Shown: piece by piece, positions 49,076-59,794 of the stretch | How the letters are laid out: every line of letters starts with the position of its first letter | Position numbering within the stretch: the stretch's first letter is position 1 | Assembly (NCBI RefSeq): GCF_016775005.1 | Contig: NZ_JAEUXI010000004.1 | Location: 186,001 to 250,000, forward strand | Direction: 5' to 3' | DNA from: Streptococcus suis | GTDB taxonomy: Bacteria; Bacillota; Bacilli; Lactobacillales; Streptococcaceae | Length of the DNA: 64,000 nucleotides | The notes under the pieces: model-generated | The model's input: only the letters and a program-made list of their open reading frames with translations | Databases searched by the model: none | Told to the model about the DNA's origin: nothing | Made by a program: the position numbers and the translations under genes

Positions 49076-50134
49076 TTATTCCTCAAAACTTCGAACAGTC
49101 TTAATAAGTCCCACTTCAAGAGGAACTTGCTTTGTCCAACCCAAATTTTCAATTTTACCAGTATCCAAATGGCTATCCCCCATCTTGCTATAACCAGCAC
49201 TCATTTCTTTTGGAATATTAAAAACAACTTTCATAGCTTTTTCTGGAAAAAGTTGAACTAAAAGCTGCGCTAGCTCACGTATCATAATAGGTCTATCTTC
49301 ATTTGCTACATTATAGGCCTGTGTGAGCTCACCATTTAGCATGATCACAAAAAGTCCTGCCACAGCATCAGACAAATAACAAAATGCACGCTCAGCAGTA
49401 CCATCACTTTTTAGAATAATATCTTCATTTTTGAGAACATTATTGATGAGATCGCTCATAATGCGACCATCATTAACCGTTTCCATGCCAGGACCGTACG
49501 AATGTGCAATTCGAGCCACAGTAAACGGCACCCCATACTGATCGTAATATGAACGAAGAAGAGTCTCAGCCATCCGCTTACTTTCTGGGTAACAAGCTCT
49601 ACTTTCTAAAATATCAAAAGCACCATAGGCTTCCTCATTGATTGTTTCAGCAATCGGTTTTCCATAAATTTCACGAGTAGATAAAAATAAAAAATTCGTT
49701 AACTTTTTCTCCCGCGCAAAATTCAATAGATGAAGCGTTCCAATCGTATTAGCCTCAATGATGCCGACTGGATCATTGAGAATAAAGTGCGGACTGGCAT
49801 TGCTAGCAGCATGTACAATATAATCAATCTCTGCCTCATAAACAAATTGTTTTGTAACATCATGTTCCAACAATTCAAAATAATCGTGACCTAACACATC
49901 AGCAAACCTCAACGTGGCCTTTTCAATATTTCGAGCTGTAGTAACAACCTTGGTTTGGCTATTTTTTTGTTCATTGAGTGCTACTAATGCGTAAATCATG
50001 TATGTTGCTAACATACTGTTAGCACCAGTAATAAGCACCGTTTTTCCTTTTAACTTATCCCAGGCAATCGCCTTATCGTCCAGAATTCGATTTATATCAT
50101 CTTGAACAATCGTATTTTTATATGAAATCATCAT
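49076..50134 (-). CDS. NAD-dependent epimerase/dehydratase (extended SDR)
   Basis: A 352-residue SDR with the nucleotide loop VLITGANSMLATYM near residue 32 and the YxxxK catalytic motif in CYPESK. Closest in pattern to UDP-glucuronate decarboxylase/dTDP-glucose dehydratase-like SDRs. It starts one base after the cytidylyltransferase stop, so it probably makes or modifies the activated building block used by LicD. The actual substrate is unknown. Confidence 0.82.
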   Translation of the reverse strand: MMISYKNTIVQDDINRILDDKAIAWDKLKGKTVLITGANSMLATYMIYALVALNEQKNSQTKVVTTARNIEKATLRFADVLGHDYFELLEHDVTKQFVYEAEIDYIVHAASNASPHFILNDPVGIIEANTIGTLHLLNFAREKKLTNFLFLSTREIYGKPIAETINEEAYGAFDILESRACYPESKRMAETLLRSYYDQYGVPFTVARIAHSYGPGMETVNDGRIMSDLINNVLKNEDIILKSDGTAERAFCYLSDAVAGLFVIMLNGELTQAYNVANEDRPIMIRELAQLLVQLFPEKAMKVVFNIPKEMSAGYSKMGDSHLDTGKIENLGWTKQVPLEVGLIKTVRSFEE

Positions 50135-50857
50135 TTACAACCCAAAAATTTGTGCGTTTTCTTTAGCATCATGAAGTGCTTTGAAGGTATAAAAATCGTC
50201 TGGAGTCGTGATTTTTATGTTCTCAAAAGGACCCTCAACAATTTTCAACTTGCGATTATACATTCCCATCAGAGTGCTTGAGTCAATCGCATTAGTAATT
50301 CCTTTAGTGATAGCATCGCGTTGCACATCAAGGATATCCTTTAAATAGAAACTCTGCGGTGCCTTTGCAATAAAAGAGCGCGTTCTATCAACTACTTCAT
50401 CGATATTGTTGTCAGCATCAATTAAAACAACCGTTTCTTTTGCAGGTACAGAAGTAATTGCAGAGCCATATCCTTTCACTGTAGCGATATTATCAGAAAT
50501 AGTCTGAGCATTAATAAGAGGACGCACACCATCATGAATAAGAACAATAGATTCTTCATCACCAACCATATTCTCAGCAGCCTCAAGACCATTGAAAATA
50601 GACATTTGGCCCGTTTCTCCACCTGAAACAACTGCTTTGACCTTTGTCAAAGAAAACTTGGTCACCAATCGCTCCATGTAATCCAACCAATCAGCCACAC
50701 AAACCACTACAATGGCATCAATCTCAGGGTGATTTTCAAAAAGTTCAATAGTGTGAACAATAATTGGTTTGCCATGAACTTCTAAAAATTGCTTAGGCAA
50801 ACCTTTTGATTGCATACGTGAGCCAACACCCCCGGCAAAAATAACACCAATATTCAT
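50135..50857 (-). CDS. IspD/TarI-like cytidylyltransferase
   Basis: A 240-residue enzyme with VIFAGGVGSRM (nucleotide loop), LPKQFLEV and VLIHDGVRPLI, the IspD/TarI signature. I start it at ATG 50857 behind GGAGTAGTC; the upstream in-frame residues lie in the LicD gene. Next to LicD it more likely makes a CDP-alditol (ribitol, glycerol or glucitol) than serves the MEP pathway, which streptococci lack. Substrate is inference. Confidence 0.85.
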   Translation of the reverse strand: MNIGVIFAGGVGSRMQSKGLPKQFLEVHGKPIIVHTIELFENHPEIDAIVVVCVADWLDYMERLVTKFSLTKVKAVVSGGETGQMSIFNGLEAAENMVGDEESIVLIHDGVRPLINAQTISDNIATVKGYGSAITSVPAKETVVLIDADNNIDEVVDRTRSFIAKAPQSFYLKDILDVQRDAITKGITNAIDSSTLMGMYNRKLKIVEGPFENIKITTPDDFYTFKALHDAKENAQIFGL

Positions 50858-50859
50858 GA

Positions 50860-51681
50860 CTACTCCTTCCAATACCATGTATAATAATCGTGACTTTCAC
50901 GTTTATTCTCTGGCGGCAATTCCATGTAGGAAGCTCCATAGAGCTGATTGAGGTACACTTTTTCATTTTTTATTTTACGAACAGTCAGATACTCAAAAAT
51001 GATATCTTCATATGTATCAAAGATTTCAGCTGGGAAACATTCTTTCAATCGATAGCGTGAATCTGTGTACCCTCTGTATTTTGCGCTTGTTGCATTATAA
51101 GTTGACATCACTTTATCCACTTGCTCTGCTTTTTGCTTAGCTTTACCGTGATAAAGAGCAAAACGAGGCATACCTAAAATCAGGCGAGCAAAAGCGAAAA
51201 GATAGTTTGAACCGCTAGCAAAATTGGGAAAGGTCGTACACTTAAGATTCTCTGCTGCTGACCTTACTTTTTTGAAAAAGCGGTTGCGTTCTTCTTGACT
51301 ATCTGGCAATTTATCAATTGGGAAGATATCAATAAATAATCCTGTCCATGGGTGAATACGGTCAGTCTTACTAATATAACAAGACTTGCTATGATAAAGC
51401 TTTGCAAAAGGCCAGAGATTACGCTCTGTCGAATGGTGTAGCAATTTAAAATCAGGATTATTATCTTCAGCGAGAACCTTCATTAGCCGTTCATAGTGAC
51501 TACGTTCCAGCATTAAATCAATATCATCATCCCAAGGAATAAAACCTTTGTGACGCATAGCTCCAAGAAGACTCCCCCCACCAAGAGAATATTCTATCTG
51601 GTTGTCCCTAGCAACCAGATCAATGTATGATAGCATATCGAGTTGAATCTGACGCATTTCTGCTTGACTTATTTGACGCAT
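50860..51681 (-). CDS. LicD-family phosphotransferase
   Basis: A 273-residue LicD protein with YSLGGGSLLGAMRHKGFIPW and the metal motif DDDIDLM. LicD proteins transfer phosphocholine or alditol-phosphates from CDP donors to glycans. The cytidylyltransferase begins directly after its stop, which supports phospho-alditol decoration of the polysaccharide. Confidence 0.9.
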   Translation of the reverse strand: MRQISQAEMRQIQLDMLSYIDLVARDNQIEYSLGGGSLLGAMRHKGFIPWDDDIDLMLERSHYERLMKVLAEDNNPDFKLLHHSTERNLWPFAKLYHSKSCYISKTDRIHPWTGLFIDIFPIDKLPDSQEERNRFFKKVRSAAENLKCTTFPNFASGSNYLFAFARLILGMPRFALYHGKAKQKAEQVDKVMSTYNATSAKYRGYTDSRYRLKECFPAEIFDTYEDIIFEYLTVRKIKNEKVYLNQLYGASYMELPPENKRESHDYYTWYWKE

Positions 51682-51700
51682 GAATTTATTTTCGGATAGA

Positions 51701-52666
51701 CTAGATTAGAGCGACAAGAATGTCAATCAACATCAACTTATTAAATCCGAATTCTCCTCTTTTTAGTTTTGTAAAGTGCAGACCTCTACGATGGATAAGA
51801 GCTTTGTACTCTTTCTCAATCCTTAAGTACATCTGTCTTGCATCTGTTTTGATACTAGAATTAGATGTGAGTTCTTGAATACTAGTTAGGACTGTCATTA
51901 GGTTTTCATAAAAAATCTTTGTTGTTTTTTTCTGATTTTTTGCTTGTTGAATAATACTTGGAGTCTTTTGAACACTTGTAGCATTACTTGAATGTTGACG
52001 ATATTTAATTAATTGTCTATTAAGATAGTAAGTACTATTACGAGCAGATCCTAAAATAAACAAGCCCACATCATGCGCAATCGAATTATCTCGATGAGAC
52101 TGCACTTTTAAAAATTCTTGACGAATGGTATCCGTAAACAAGAAGCAACACCCTAGAAAAGGATGATGTGAAAAATGAGCTGCCTGAGGAACCTTTTCAA
52201 TCTCACCATCATTCTTAGAAATTCCTAATTTTTCATAAGAATCGTTCAAAATCTTTTTAACACCGACATCTGAAGTGTAATAATATTCGATGCGATGCAT
52301 AAGCACCTCGATTTGAGGATTACTTTGCATGGTATCTAGCATGACTTGACACTTATTCAAGTTCCAAATATCATCCTGATCACATAGAAATACAAAGTCA
52401 CTTGAAACAGCCTCCATTAGAGCTATAAAGGATTTTTTCCAGCCTATATTCTTACCAGAAATAATATTCCATAATAGTCTTGGATGCTTACCAGCATATT
52501 CGTTCAAAATTGCCAACGTATTATCACTTGACCCATCATCTCGAACGAGAAAAGTAACAGATACTTCTGGATTGTCTAGAATCGTTTGCTGGACAATACT
52601 ATCTAGCTGTTCTTTCAAAAATTCTTGACCATTGTAAGTTGACATGGCAATGGTTACACGAATCAT
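51701..52666 (-). CDS. Glycosyltransferase family 2
   Basis: A 321-residue GT-A enzyme: MSTYNGQEFLKEQLDSIVQQ, VRDDGSSDNT, FLCDQDDIWN. RgpB/RgpF-like family. Four nt after the pilin-like gene. Confidence 0.88.
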   Translation of the reverse strand: MIRVTIAMSTYNGQEFLKEQLDSIVQQTILDNPEVSVTFLVRDDGSSDNTLAILNEYAGKHPRLLWNIISGKNIGWKKSFIALMEAVSSDFVFLCDQDDIWNLNKCQVMLDTMQSNPQIEVLMHRIEYYYTSDVGVKKILNDSYEKLGISKNDGEIEKVPQAAHFSHHPFLGCCFLFTDTIRQEFLKVQSHRDNSIAHDVGLFILGSARNSTYYLNRQLIKYRQHSSNATSVQKTPSIIQQAKNQKKTTKIFYENLMTVLTSIQELTSNSSIKTDARQMYLRIEKEYKALIHRRGLHFTKLKRGEFGFNKLMLIDILVALI

Positions 52667-52669
52667 TTT

Positions 52670-54436
52670 CTATCCTTTCCTAATCACAAGGTAGGCAATA
52701 ACAGCTACCACCAAAATTGTTACCACTATAAAAATCAATGCCATCCAGTATGGGTTGGGTAGCAAAGTTGCATTCTGACCTTCCTTGAGAATCTGTAATG
52801 CATTATACTCCATTTTTCCATAATCTAAATCAAGGATAAATCCATTAACCTGATAATCTCCAAACTGTGCTTTTGATTCACTATCCTTAGCTACTTTAAA
52901 TAATTGAACATCAGTGGCCGTAGCATATCCCTCAGGTACTTTGGCTTGCTTTAAAAAATAGGTGTATTCACTAGATAGACCTCGCAATTTGAATAAGGCC
53001 TCATTACTCTTTGTTTGATTACTTTCATCATATGCCCAGATTTTTTCGTTAAATGGCAGAGCAGACTTGTAGCCATCCAAGTAAATAACTTGATTACCTG
53101 AAATAGTAAAATTCGACTCAGCCTCTACTAACCTCTCTTTTTCAAGTCCTGATTTCTCCCAGATTATCTGTTTTTCAGAATTGTAATTCAAAATATATAC
53201 TTGACCTGATTTATCAAAGCGTCCAAGAATATACTCTGCGCCCGTCAACAGCTGGTGACTGTTCCCATCTGTCATAACAAAGTTAACGTTGTTACTATAA
53301 ACTTGTGGAGTCAACAGATATTTTCCATCCGCTATGACATAAATACCTTGACGATTATTTTGATTTTCAACAACTAAATTCTTAGTAAACCTTTTTTCTT
53401 CCTCTGTATCGGATTGATAAATATCAATAAGATACGAAGCTGTAGATACAACATGTCCTGTAACTGTTATAAATTCATCAGATCTGCTATTAATATCAAC
53501 CTTTATTTTTTTTATCGATTGTAACTTAGATAAGGCAGTTTCAAATTCTTGTTCATCAGTCTCAATGTATCGTTTTGAAAGTTTAAAAATCTCACCATCT
53601 AAGCTTACATTTTCAGGTAAAGGCTCAATATTCACCAATGTCCCATCCTGCCCCTTTTTTTCACGTACAAAATGAACTTCTTCAATAAATGGTGCATTGA
53701 TCTCATCAATAATAAAATTTGGAGATACTTCGAGTTCAAGAGAGGAAATACTTTCTAACGGAATTTTATAAGTCACGCTTTCCCCAATATCAGCTGTATG
53801 ATATCCATCAATTTCAGTTGCATCTACAGTGATATTCCCTTGGTCAATGAGCGTATTCCCTAAATGTACTGTCTCTTCTTTATCATCAAGTTTGATTACT
53901 TCAAAGCTATTATCATTTGAGTTTTGGAAAATCGTCCATCCTTGTTTAAGTTCTGCAATAGATAGCCCCTCCTCTGAAGTAAACCGGTATCGAGCATTTT
54001 CTGAAATATGAAGAGGAACTTGCATTTGAAACTCGTTAAGTACATTTAGAAAGGGCCGGTTGTCTCTATACAAAACTTCCAACACAGCCTTACTATCCTC
54101 TTCGGTGAGTTCAACTCCCTCTCCAAACACAAGTGTGTCTGATAATCGAATTATCTTCCCATTAACTTCATAAAGTTTTTTGAAATCGTCTACAGTATAG
54201 TGGTCAAGTTCATTATTCTCAAACGTACCAGATTGAATTTTTTCAAAGGCAATTTGATAATTCGTCGCCTGAATTTGAATACTATAAATAGGATTGTTAT
54301 TATAATAGTAATAGGCACTAACTTGTGAAGTTTGATTTTGTACTTTGGCCTGTGCTGCTGGCATTGGTAAAAACAATCCCAAAATTAGAGCGATAAACGC
54401 CATTTTTTTCTTATTTACCATCTTTGTCTCGTTCAT
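52670..54436 (-). CDS. Membrane-anchored protein with pilin-like (SpaA/CnaB) motifs
   Basis: A 588-residue protein: signal peptide with Ala-rich cleavage site (PMPAAQA near residue 29), a long extracellular beta-rich part, a segment with LLTGAEYILGRFDKSGQ and later YTYFLKQAKVPEGYATATD, the patterns of prealbumin-like SpaA/CnaB pilin domains (GAEFxL and KETKAPEGY), then a C-terminal membrane helix (WMALIFIVVTILVVAVIAYL) and a short basic end. There is no LPXTG. It overlaps the GacJ-like gene by 26 nt, so it is part of the operon. I know no characterised homolog; start could also be a few codons later. Confidence 0.75.
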   Translation of the reverse strand: MNETKMVNKKKMAFIALILGLFLPMPAAQAKVQNQTSQVSAYYYYNNNPIYSIQIQATNYQIAFEKIQSGTFENNELDHYTVDDFKKLYEVNGKIIRLSDTLVFGEGVELTEEDSKAVLEVLYRDNRPFLNVLNEFQMQVPLHISENARYRFTSEEGLSIAELKQGWTIFQNSNDNSFEVIKLDDKEETVHLGNTLIDQGNITVDATEIDGYHTADIGESVTYKIPLESISSLELEVSPNFIIDEINAPFIEEVHFVREKKGQDGTLVNIEPLPENVSLDGEIFKLSKRYIETDEQEFETALSKLQSIKKIKVDINSRSDEFITVTGHVVSTASYLIDIYQSDTEEEKRFTKNLVVENQNNRQGIYVIADGKYLLTPQVYSNNVNFVMTDGNSHQLLTGAEYILGRFDKSGQVYILNYNSEKQIIWEKSGLEKERLVEAESNFTISGNQVIYLDGYKSALPFNEKIWAYDESNQTKSNEALFKLRGLSSEYTYFLKQAKVPEGYATATDVQLFKVAKDSESKAQFGDYQVNGFILDLDYGKMEYNALQILKEGQNATLLPNPYWMALIFIVVTILVVAVIAYLVIRKG

Positions 54437-54767
54437 GTAATTCTTTTTTGAGGAGGGAAACTTCCTGTATTAAGGTTTTAATTTCTTGTTCCCGCTGAGC
54501 AGAATGAGTCGTATCACTAATTTCTAAGAAAAATAGAAAAACTAATGCAGAGAAGAGCAAAAAATTAATTGTAAATCCAAAGCCTATTTTGTGAGCAACG
54601 TAGGCAACACTTGTCGGAAAAATACTGATAAAGATGAGTATCAGACCAATCAAGAGCCACGGTAACGCTTTTTTTACTGAAAAGGAATGGCGATTGACCA
54701 TTCGGACAATGAAAAACATCAGCAATACCGCTAGAACAATCATCTCTACTTGTAACAGTAAACTCAT
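54411..54767 (-). CDS. DUF2304 small membrane protein (GacJ-like)
   Basis: A 118-residue protein with three hydrophobic helices and a C-terminal coiled coil (REQEIKTLIQEVSLLKKEL). DUF2304 proteins sit beside GT2 polyprenyl-phosphate sugar synthases; in group A streptococci GacJ binds and stimulates GacI. It follows the GT2 gene by 1 nt. Confidence 0.85.
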   Translation of the reverse strand: MSLLLQVEMIVLAVLLMFFIVRMVNRHSFSVKKALPWLLIGLILIFISIFPTSVAYVAHKIGFGFTINFLLFSALVFLFFLEISDTTHSAQREQEIKTLIQEVSLLKKELHERDKDGK

Positions 54768-54768
54768 G

Positions 54769-55491
54769 TTAATTCTCCTTCATATAAGCTGCCATGATGA
54801 TTGATAACAGTACATCAACCATATAGGTAATAGATTTTAAGGCGCTAATGCTAGAGACTCCTTCTGTTCGTTCAAACATGTTGGCAGGAATTTCTTCAAC
54901 ACTATAGCCTTTTTTTAGAATTCGAACAATCGTCTCAGGCTCAGGATAAGCAACTGGATAACGTTTAGCAAAGTAAGAAACAATTTCTTTATTGGCCACA
55001 CGATAACCGCTAGTGGTATCATAGATTCGCTTATGTGTTGTCAACTTAATCAAGTTGGAAATCAGATTAATCCCCATACGACGCATAACTGTTGACTGAA
55101 AATTTTCTTTGGATTTGTCCACAAAACGAGAACCAATAACAAAATCACAACTGCCATCTAGGACAGGAGTAACTAGATTTACAATACTTGCAATATCGTG
55201 CTGTCCGTCACCATCAAACTGAACTGCAGCATCGTAGTTGTTGCGCTCAGCATAGATATAACCAGTTTGTACAGCTCCGCCAATTCCTAGATTTCGAACC
55301 AAATCCACATGATTTAAATTATATTCATCTAAAATTTGAGATGTCTTATCCTTTGATCCATCATTGATAACCAAGTAGTCTATTTGAAAGGCTAGATGAT
55401 TTCGCTTTTTAAAACTTTCAATAGACTGAACGGTTCTTAAGATGCTTCCTTCTTCATTGTAAGCTGGAATGATAATTAGAACTTTTTTCAT
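54769..55491 (-). CDS. GT2 polyprenyl-phosphate glycosyl synthase (GacI-like)
   Basis: A 240-residue enzyme of the dolichyl-phosphate mannosyltransferase type: IPAYNEEGSILRTVQSIESF, VINDGSKDKT, QFDGDGQHD and RTEGVSS. It would charge undecaprenyl phosphate with a sugar for use outside by the GT-C protein at 45819. Overlaps the RgpB-like gene by 4 nt. Confidence 0.87.
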   Translation of the reverse strand: MKKVLIIIPAYNEEGSILRTVQSIESFKKRNHLAFQIDYLVINDGSKDKTSQILDEYNLNHVDLVRNLGIGGAVQTGYIYAERNNYDAAVQFDGDGQHDIASIVNLVTPVLDGSCDFVIGSRFVDKSKENFQSTVMRRMGINLISNLIKLTTHKRIYDTTSGYRVANKEIVSYFAKRYPVAYPEPETIVRILKKGYSVEEIPANMFERTEGVSSISALKSITYMVDVLLSIIMAAYMKEN

Positions 55492-56429
55492 TTGTTTCTT
55501 TCGTTATAAATATTTGTCAGTAACAAAAATCTAAAAACAAAAATATGTTTCCATTGATTTTTAGAATACTTGTATTTCAAAATCCTTGATAAGCGTCCTA
55601 TAAAACTTTGCTTATCGATATCACTAAAATTTTCAATCATTTCACGATCATCTTTTGGAAGAGCTGAAAATTTAAGAAGATAATTTGCTTGCTTTTGAGT
55701 ATCGTGAATTAATTTCCAATAGCGAGTAAATATATATCTTGGACCTAATCTAAAAATTTTAAATCGCTTCCCCAACGTTCTAGCCCCTAATACATTATTA
55801 CCGTGTTGACGGTAGAGTTCGCCAGGTTGGTCGATATAGATGAGTTTACCGAGGGCGCTGGCAAGGAGGGCTAGGTACCAATCATGCATGATGATCGTTT
55901 CGTCACCTTGCCAGAGTTGTGCTAGAGCATGATTGAACATGGCAACGCCACCTGTTACGGTATTTTCTGTCAATTCTTGGACCAGTTGCGTGTTGGCATG
56001 GTGGGACTGGCTTCGAATCATGCTTTCGTTTAAAACTCTCAGGTTTTCGTCAACCACTTTGAGATCCATATAAACCATCACAGGTAGATCCTGAGGATGT
56101 TTTACAGCCTCGTCTAGACAAACTTGTATCTTATCTGGCAACCACACATCATCCTGGTCGCATAAAAAATAATAATCAGCAGCTTCTTCTGTCAAAACTG
56201 CGTGAAAACTAGCGATGACTCCGAGATTTTGTTTGACATCCTTATTGATAAATCGAATGCGAGAATCTTGTTCGCAAAAAGATGAAATGATATCACAGGT
56301 TTTATCTGTTGAACCATCATCACGAATCAATAAGTTCCATTCTTGAAATGTCTGGGCCTGAATAGACTCAATCTGCTCTGCTAAAAATCGTTCACCATTA
56401 TAGGTGGACATGAGAATATTTACTTTCAT
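55488..56429 (-). CDS. GT2 rhamnosyltransferase, RgpB-like
   Basis: A 313-residue GT-A enzyme: MKVNILMSTYNGERFLAEQI, IRDDGSTDKT and FLCDQDDVWLPDK. The start ATG overlaps the RgpA-like stop (ATGA), so I reject the longer upstream frame. In the rgp/gac pathway RgpB adds rhamnose to the lipid-linked primer. Confidence 0.87.
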   Translation of the reverse strand: MKVNILMSTYNGERFLAEQIESIQAQTFQEWNLLIRDDGSTDKTCDIISSFCEQDSRIRFINKDVKQNLGVIASFHAVLTEEAADYYFLCDQDDVWLPDKIQVCLDEAVKHPQDLPVMVYMDLKVVDENLRVLNESMIRSQSHHANTQLVQELTENTVTGGVAMFNHALAQLWQGDETIIMHDWYLALLASALGKLIYIDQPGELYRQHGNNVLGARTLGKRFKIFRLGPRYIFTRYWKLIHDTQKQANYLLKFSALPKDDREMIENFSDIDKQSFIGRLSRILKYKYSKNQWKHIFVFRFLLLTNIYNERNK

Positions 56430-57574
56430 TCTTGAAATAAAGCCTCGTATTGTTCCACAATTGTATCCCAAGTATATCGTTCTGCCATCAAGTTTTTGGC
56501 AGCAATGCCTTGGTCTTTTTGCGCACTAGATTCAGTCATATGGTCAATCAATTTTGTTAGCTCATATGGGGTTTTATCCCAGTAGTAAACCGTATCTAAG
56601 GCGACTTTTTTATTAAAATCAACACCTAATACCAAGTTTTCATCGGTATGACCAAGGGCCTCTAGCAAGCCTGGATTAGTTCCTCCGACCTCGTGACCAT
56701 GTATGTAGGCACGACATGCCTGGCGAAGGTACTTCAAGAGATCTTGCTGATAGATAGTACCAATAAACTTCACTCGTTTGTCTTTTGAGAATCCTGTCTT
56801 CTCATCTAGCTTTTCGAAATATGCAGATCCTTGGTAGTTGCAGACAATCACTAAATCCATCTGTGTCTGAGATTGTAAAAACTCCTTAAGAATCCACTCA
56901 TAGTTATTTTCAGGTACAAATCGACCGACCACTAAGAAATACTGACCTTCCTTCAAATCCCACTGTTCAAACAATTCTCGAACTTGAGATGAATCCGAGG
57001 TGAGTTGGGAGGGCGTTTGATCGGTACCATAGGCGATGAACTGGGTCTTGACACCTGGATAGGCCTGGTGCAAATAGTCTTCAATGCCCTGGTTATCAGC
57101 AACAATCAAGTCAGCCATTTGTGCCATCATTTTCTCAGAAAATTTCAGGTAGGCCTGAACTGGTTTGGGCCATTTAGCACGTTTCCACTCCAATCCATCA
57201 GGGTTTACAAGGAGTTTCCCGCCAACAGAGTGAATCATATGAGCAAAGGGAACGATGAAGCCACCTATGGTATTTCCCAAAATGTAGAAAACAGGAGAAT
57301 CGATTGCCTGTTTTTTAACAATGGAAATTGCATAGCGGATAGCCTGCATATCATAAGCGATTACACGAGCTGGACCGAGTTTAGGTGGATTAATTGTAAA
57401 ACAATCAACCCCTTTAAAATCAAAATGTGTCTGATGATCAGTGTCTGAGAGACAAGCCACATGGTATTGAATGGTCGAATCTTGTTGATGGGTCACTAGC
57501 TGTTCAACGAAAGTCTCAAAACCACCGTATTTAGCCGGAAGTCCTCGACTTCCAATGATAAAAATATGTTTCAT
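56426..57574 (-). CDS. Rhamnosyltransferase, RgpA/GacB/WchF-like
   Basis: A 382-residue GT4 enzyme with N-terminal DUF1972 motif GSRGLPAKYGGFETFVEQ and C-terminal EVGGTNPGLLEALGH. Homologs add the first rhamnose (beta-1,4) to lipid-linked GlcNAc. First gene of the 14-gene operon, behind an extended -10 promoter at 57606. Confidence 0.9.
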   Translation of the reverse strand: MKHIFIIGSRGLPAKYGGFETFVEQLVTHQQDSTIQYHVACLSDTDHQTHFDFKGVDCFTINPPKLGPARVIAYDMQAIRYAISIVKKQAIDSPVFYILGNTIGGFIVPFAHMIHSVGGKLLVNPDGLEWKRAKWPKPVQAYLKFSEKMMAQMADLIVADNQGIEDYLHQAYPGVKTQFIAYGTDQTPSQLTSDSSQVRELFEQWDLKEGQYFLVVGRFVPENNYEWILKEFLQSQTQMDLVIVCNYQGSAYFEKLDEKTGFSKDKRVKFIGTIYQQDLLKYLRQACRAYIHGHEVGGTNPGLLEALGHTDENLVLGVDFNKKVALDTVYYWDKTPYELTKLIDHMTESSAQKDQGIAAKNLMAERYTWDTIVEQYEALFQE

Positions 57575-57602
57575 ACTACCTTCGCTTAAAAATTGTAATC
57601 AG

Positions 57603-57613
57603 ATAATTATACC
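57603..57613 (-). promoter_or_regulatory. Promoter of the glycosyltransferase operon
   Basis: ATGGTATAAT on the minus strand: TATAAT at 57606-57611 with a TGn extension, about 30 nt before the RgpA-like start. The stretch AAAATATGGTATAAT is repeated exactly at the rmlA promoter. Confidence 0.75.
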
Positions 57614-57634
57614 ATATTTTCGACTGGATTTCAT

Positions 57635-57659
57635 GAAAAAAGCGAGTCCATGCTCGCTT
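57635..57659 (-). terminator. Terminator after rmlD
   Basis: AAGCGAG-CATGGA-CTCGCTT followed by a T run on the minus strand. The glycosyltransferase operon has its own promoter just beyond. Confidence 0.88.
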
Positions 57660-57662
57660 GCC

Positions 57663-58514
57663 TTATTTTTTAGTTTGGTTATAAAAAGCTTCAAGAGCTT
57701 CTTGCCAAGTTGGGATGACAAAGCCTGTGGCTTTTGCCTTGTCCAAACTCATGGTTGAGTTGAAGGGACGTTTTGCCTTGGCTGGGAACTGGCTAGAATC
57801 CACTGGCAATACCTTGGTGTTGGTATCCTTGAGGATTTCCGTAGCAAAGTCAAACCAAGTTGTATCTTCTGCTGCATCGTTTGACAAATGGTAGTAACCA
57901 AATGCTTGCTTGGTGTCCACCAAGTGTACCATGAATTCCGCAAGTGTGCGTGTCCAGGTTGGACGACCGTGTTGGTCGTTAACAACTGTCAAGGTATCCC
58001 GAGTTTCCGCAAGGTTTTGCATGGTGAAAACAAAGTTTTTACCGTAGTTACCAAAGACCCAAGCCGTACGAACAGTGTAGAACTTGTCTGCAAACTTCTC
58101 AACTGCTTCCTCACCCAAGCGCTTGGTACGACCGTATTCAGATTGCGGATCTGGTTGGTCATCTACTTGCCATTCTTGACCGACTGGCAACTCACCATTG
58201 AAGACATAGTCCGTTGAGATATAGACAAGGGTTGCACCGTATTTAGCAGCTGCCTTGGCAACATTTTCAGAGCCTGTTACGTTAATCTTGTAGTTGAGTT
58301 CTTTACCTTCATCTTCTGCCATATCAACAGCTGTGTAGGCTGCACAGTGGTAAACAACGCTTGGCTTGACTTCGGCAAAGAAGGCATCTACCTTGTCTGC
58401 ATCCGTGATATCCATTTCTGCTACGTCAGCAGCAACGTACTCAACACCACGCTCATCCAAGAGATAACGCAATTCTGTACCCAACTGACCATTTGCACCT
58501 GTAATTAAAATCAT
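57663..58514 (-). CDS. rmlD: dTDP-4-dehydrorhamnose reductase
   Basis: A 283-residue SDR: ILITGANGQLGTELR at the N-terminus and YGRTK as YxxxK. Final step of dTDP-L-rhamnose synthesis. Confidence 0.96.
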   Translation of the reverse strand: MILITGANGQLGTELRYLLDERGVEYVAADVAEMDITDADKVDAFFAEVKPSVVYHCAAYTAVDMAEDEGKELNYKINVTGSENVAKAAAKYGATLVYISTDYVFNGELPVGQEWQVDDQPDPQSEYGRTKRLGEEAVEKFADKFYTVRTAWVFGNYGKNFVFTMQNLAETRDTLTVVNDQHGRPTWTRTLAEFMVHLVDTKQAFGYYHLSNDAAEDTTWFDFATEILKDTNTKVLPVDSSQFPAKAKRPFNSTMSLDKAKATGFVIPTWQEALEAFYNQTKK

Positions 58515-58568
58515 ATTTGCTCCTTATTTCAAGAAAGGCTTGGGCAAGAGCCCCAGCCTGTGATTGTC

Positions 58569-59777
<1,209 letters not shown>

Positions 59778-59794
59778 AGAACTGCTCGCTTTTT

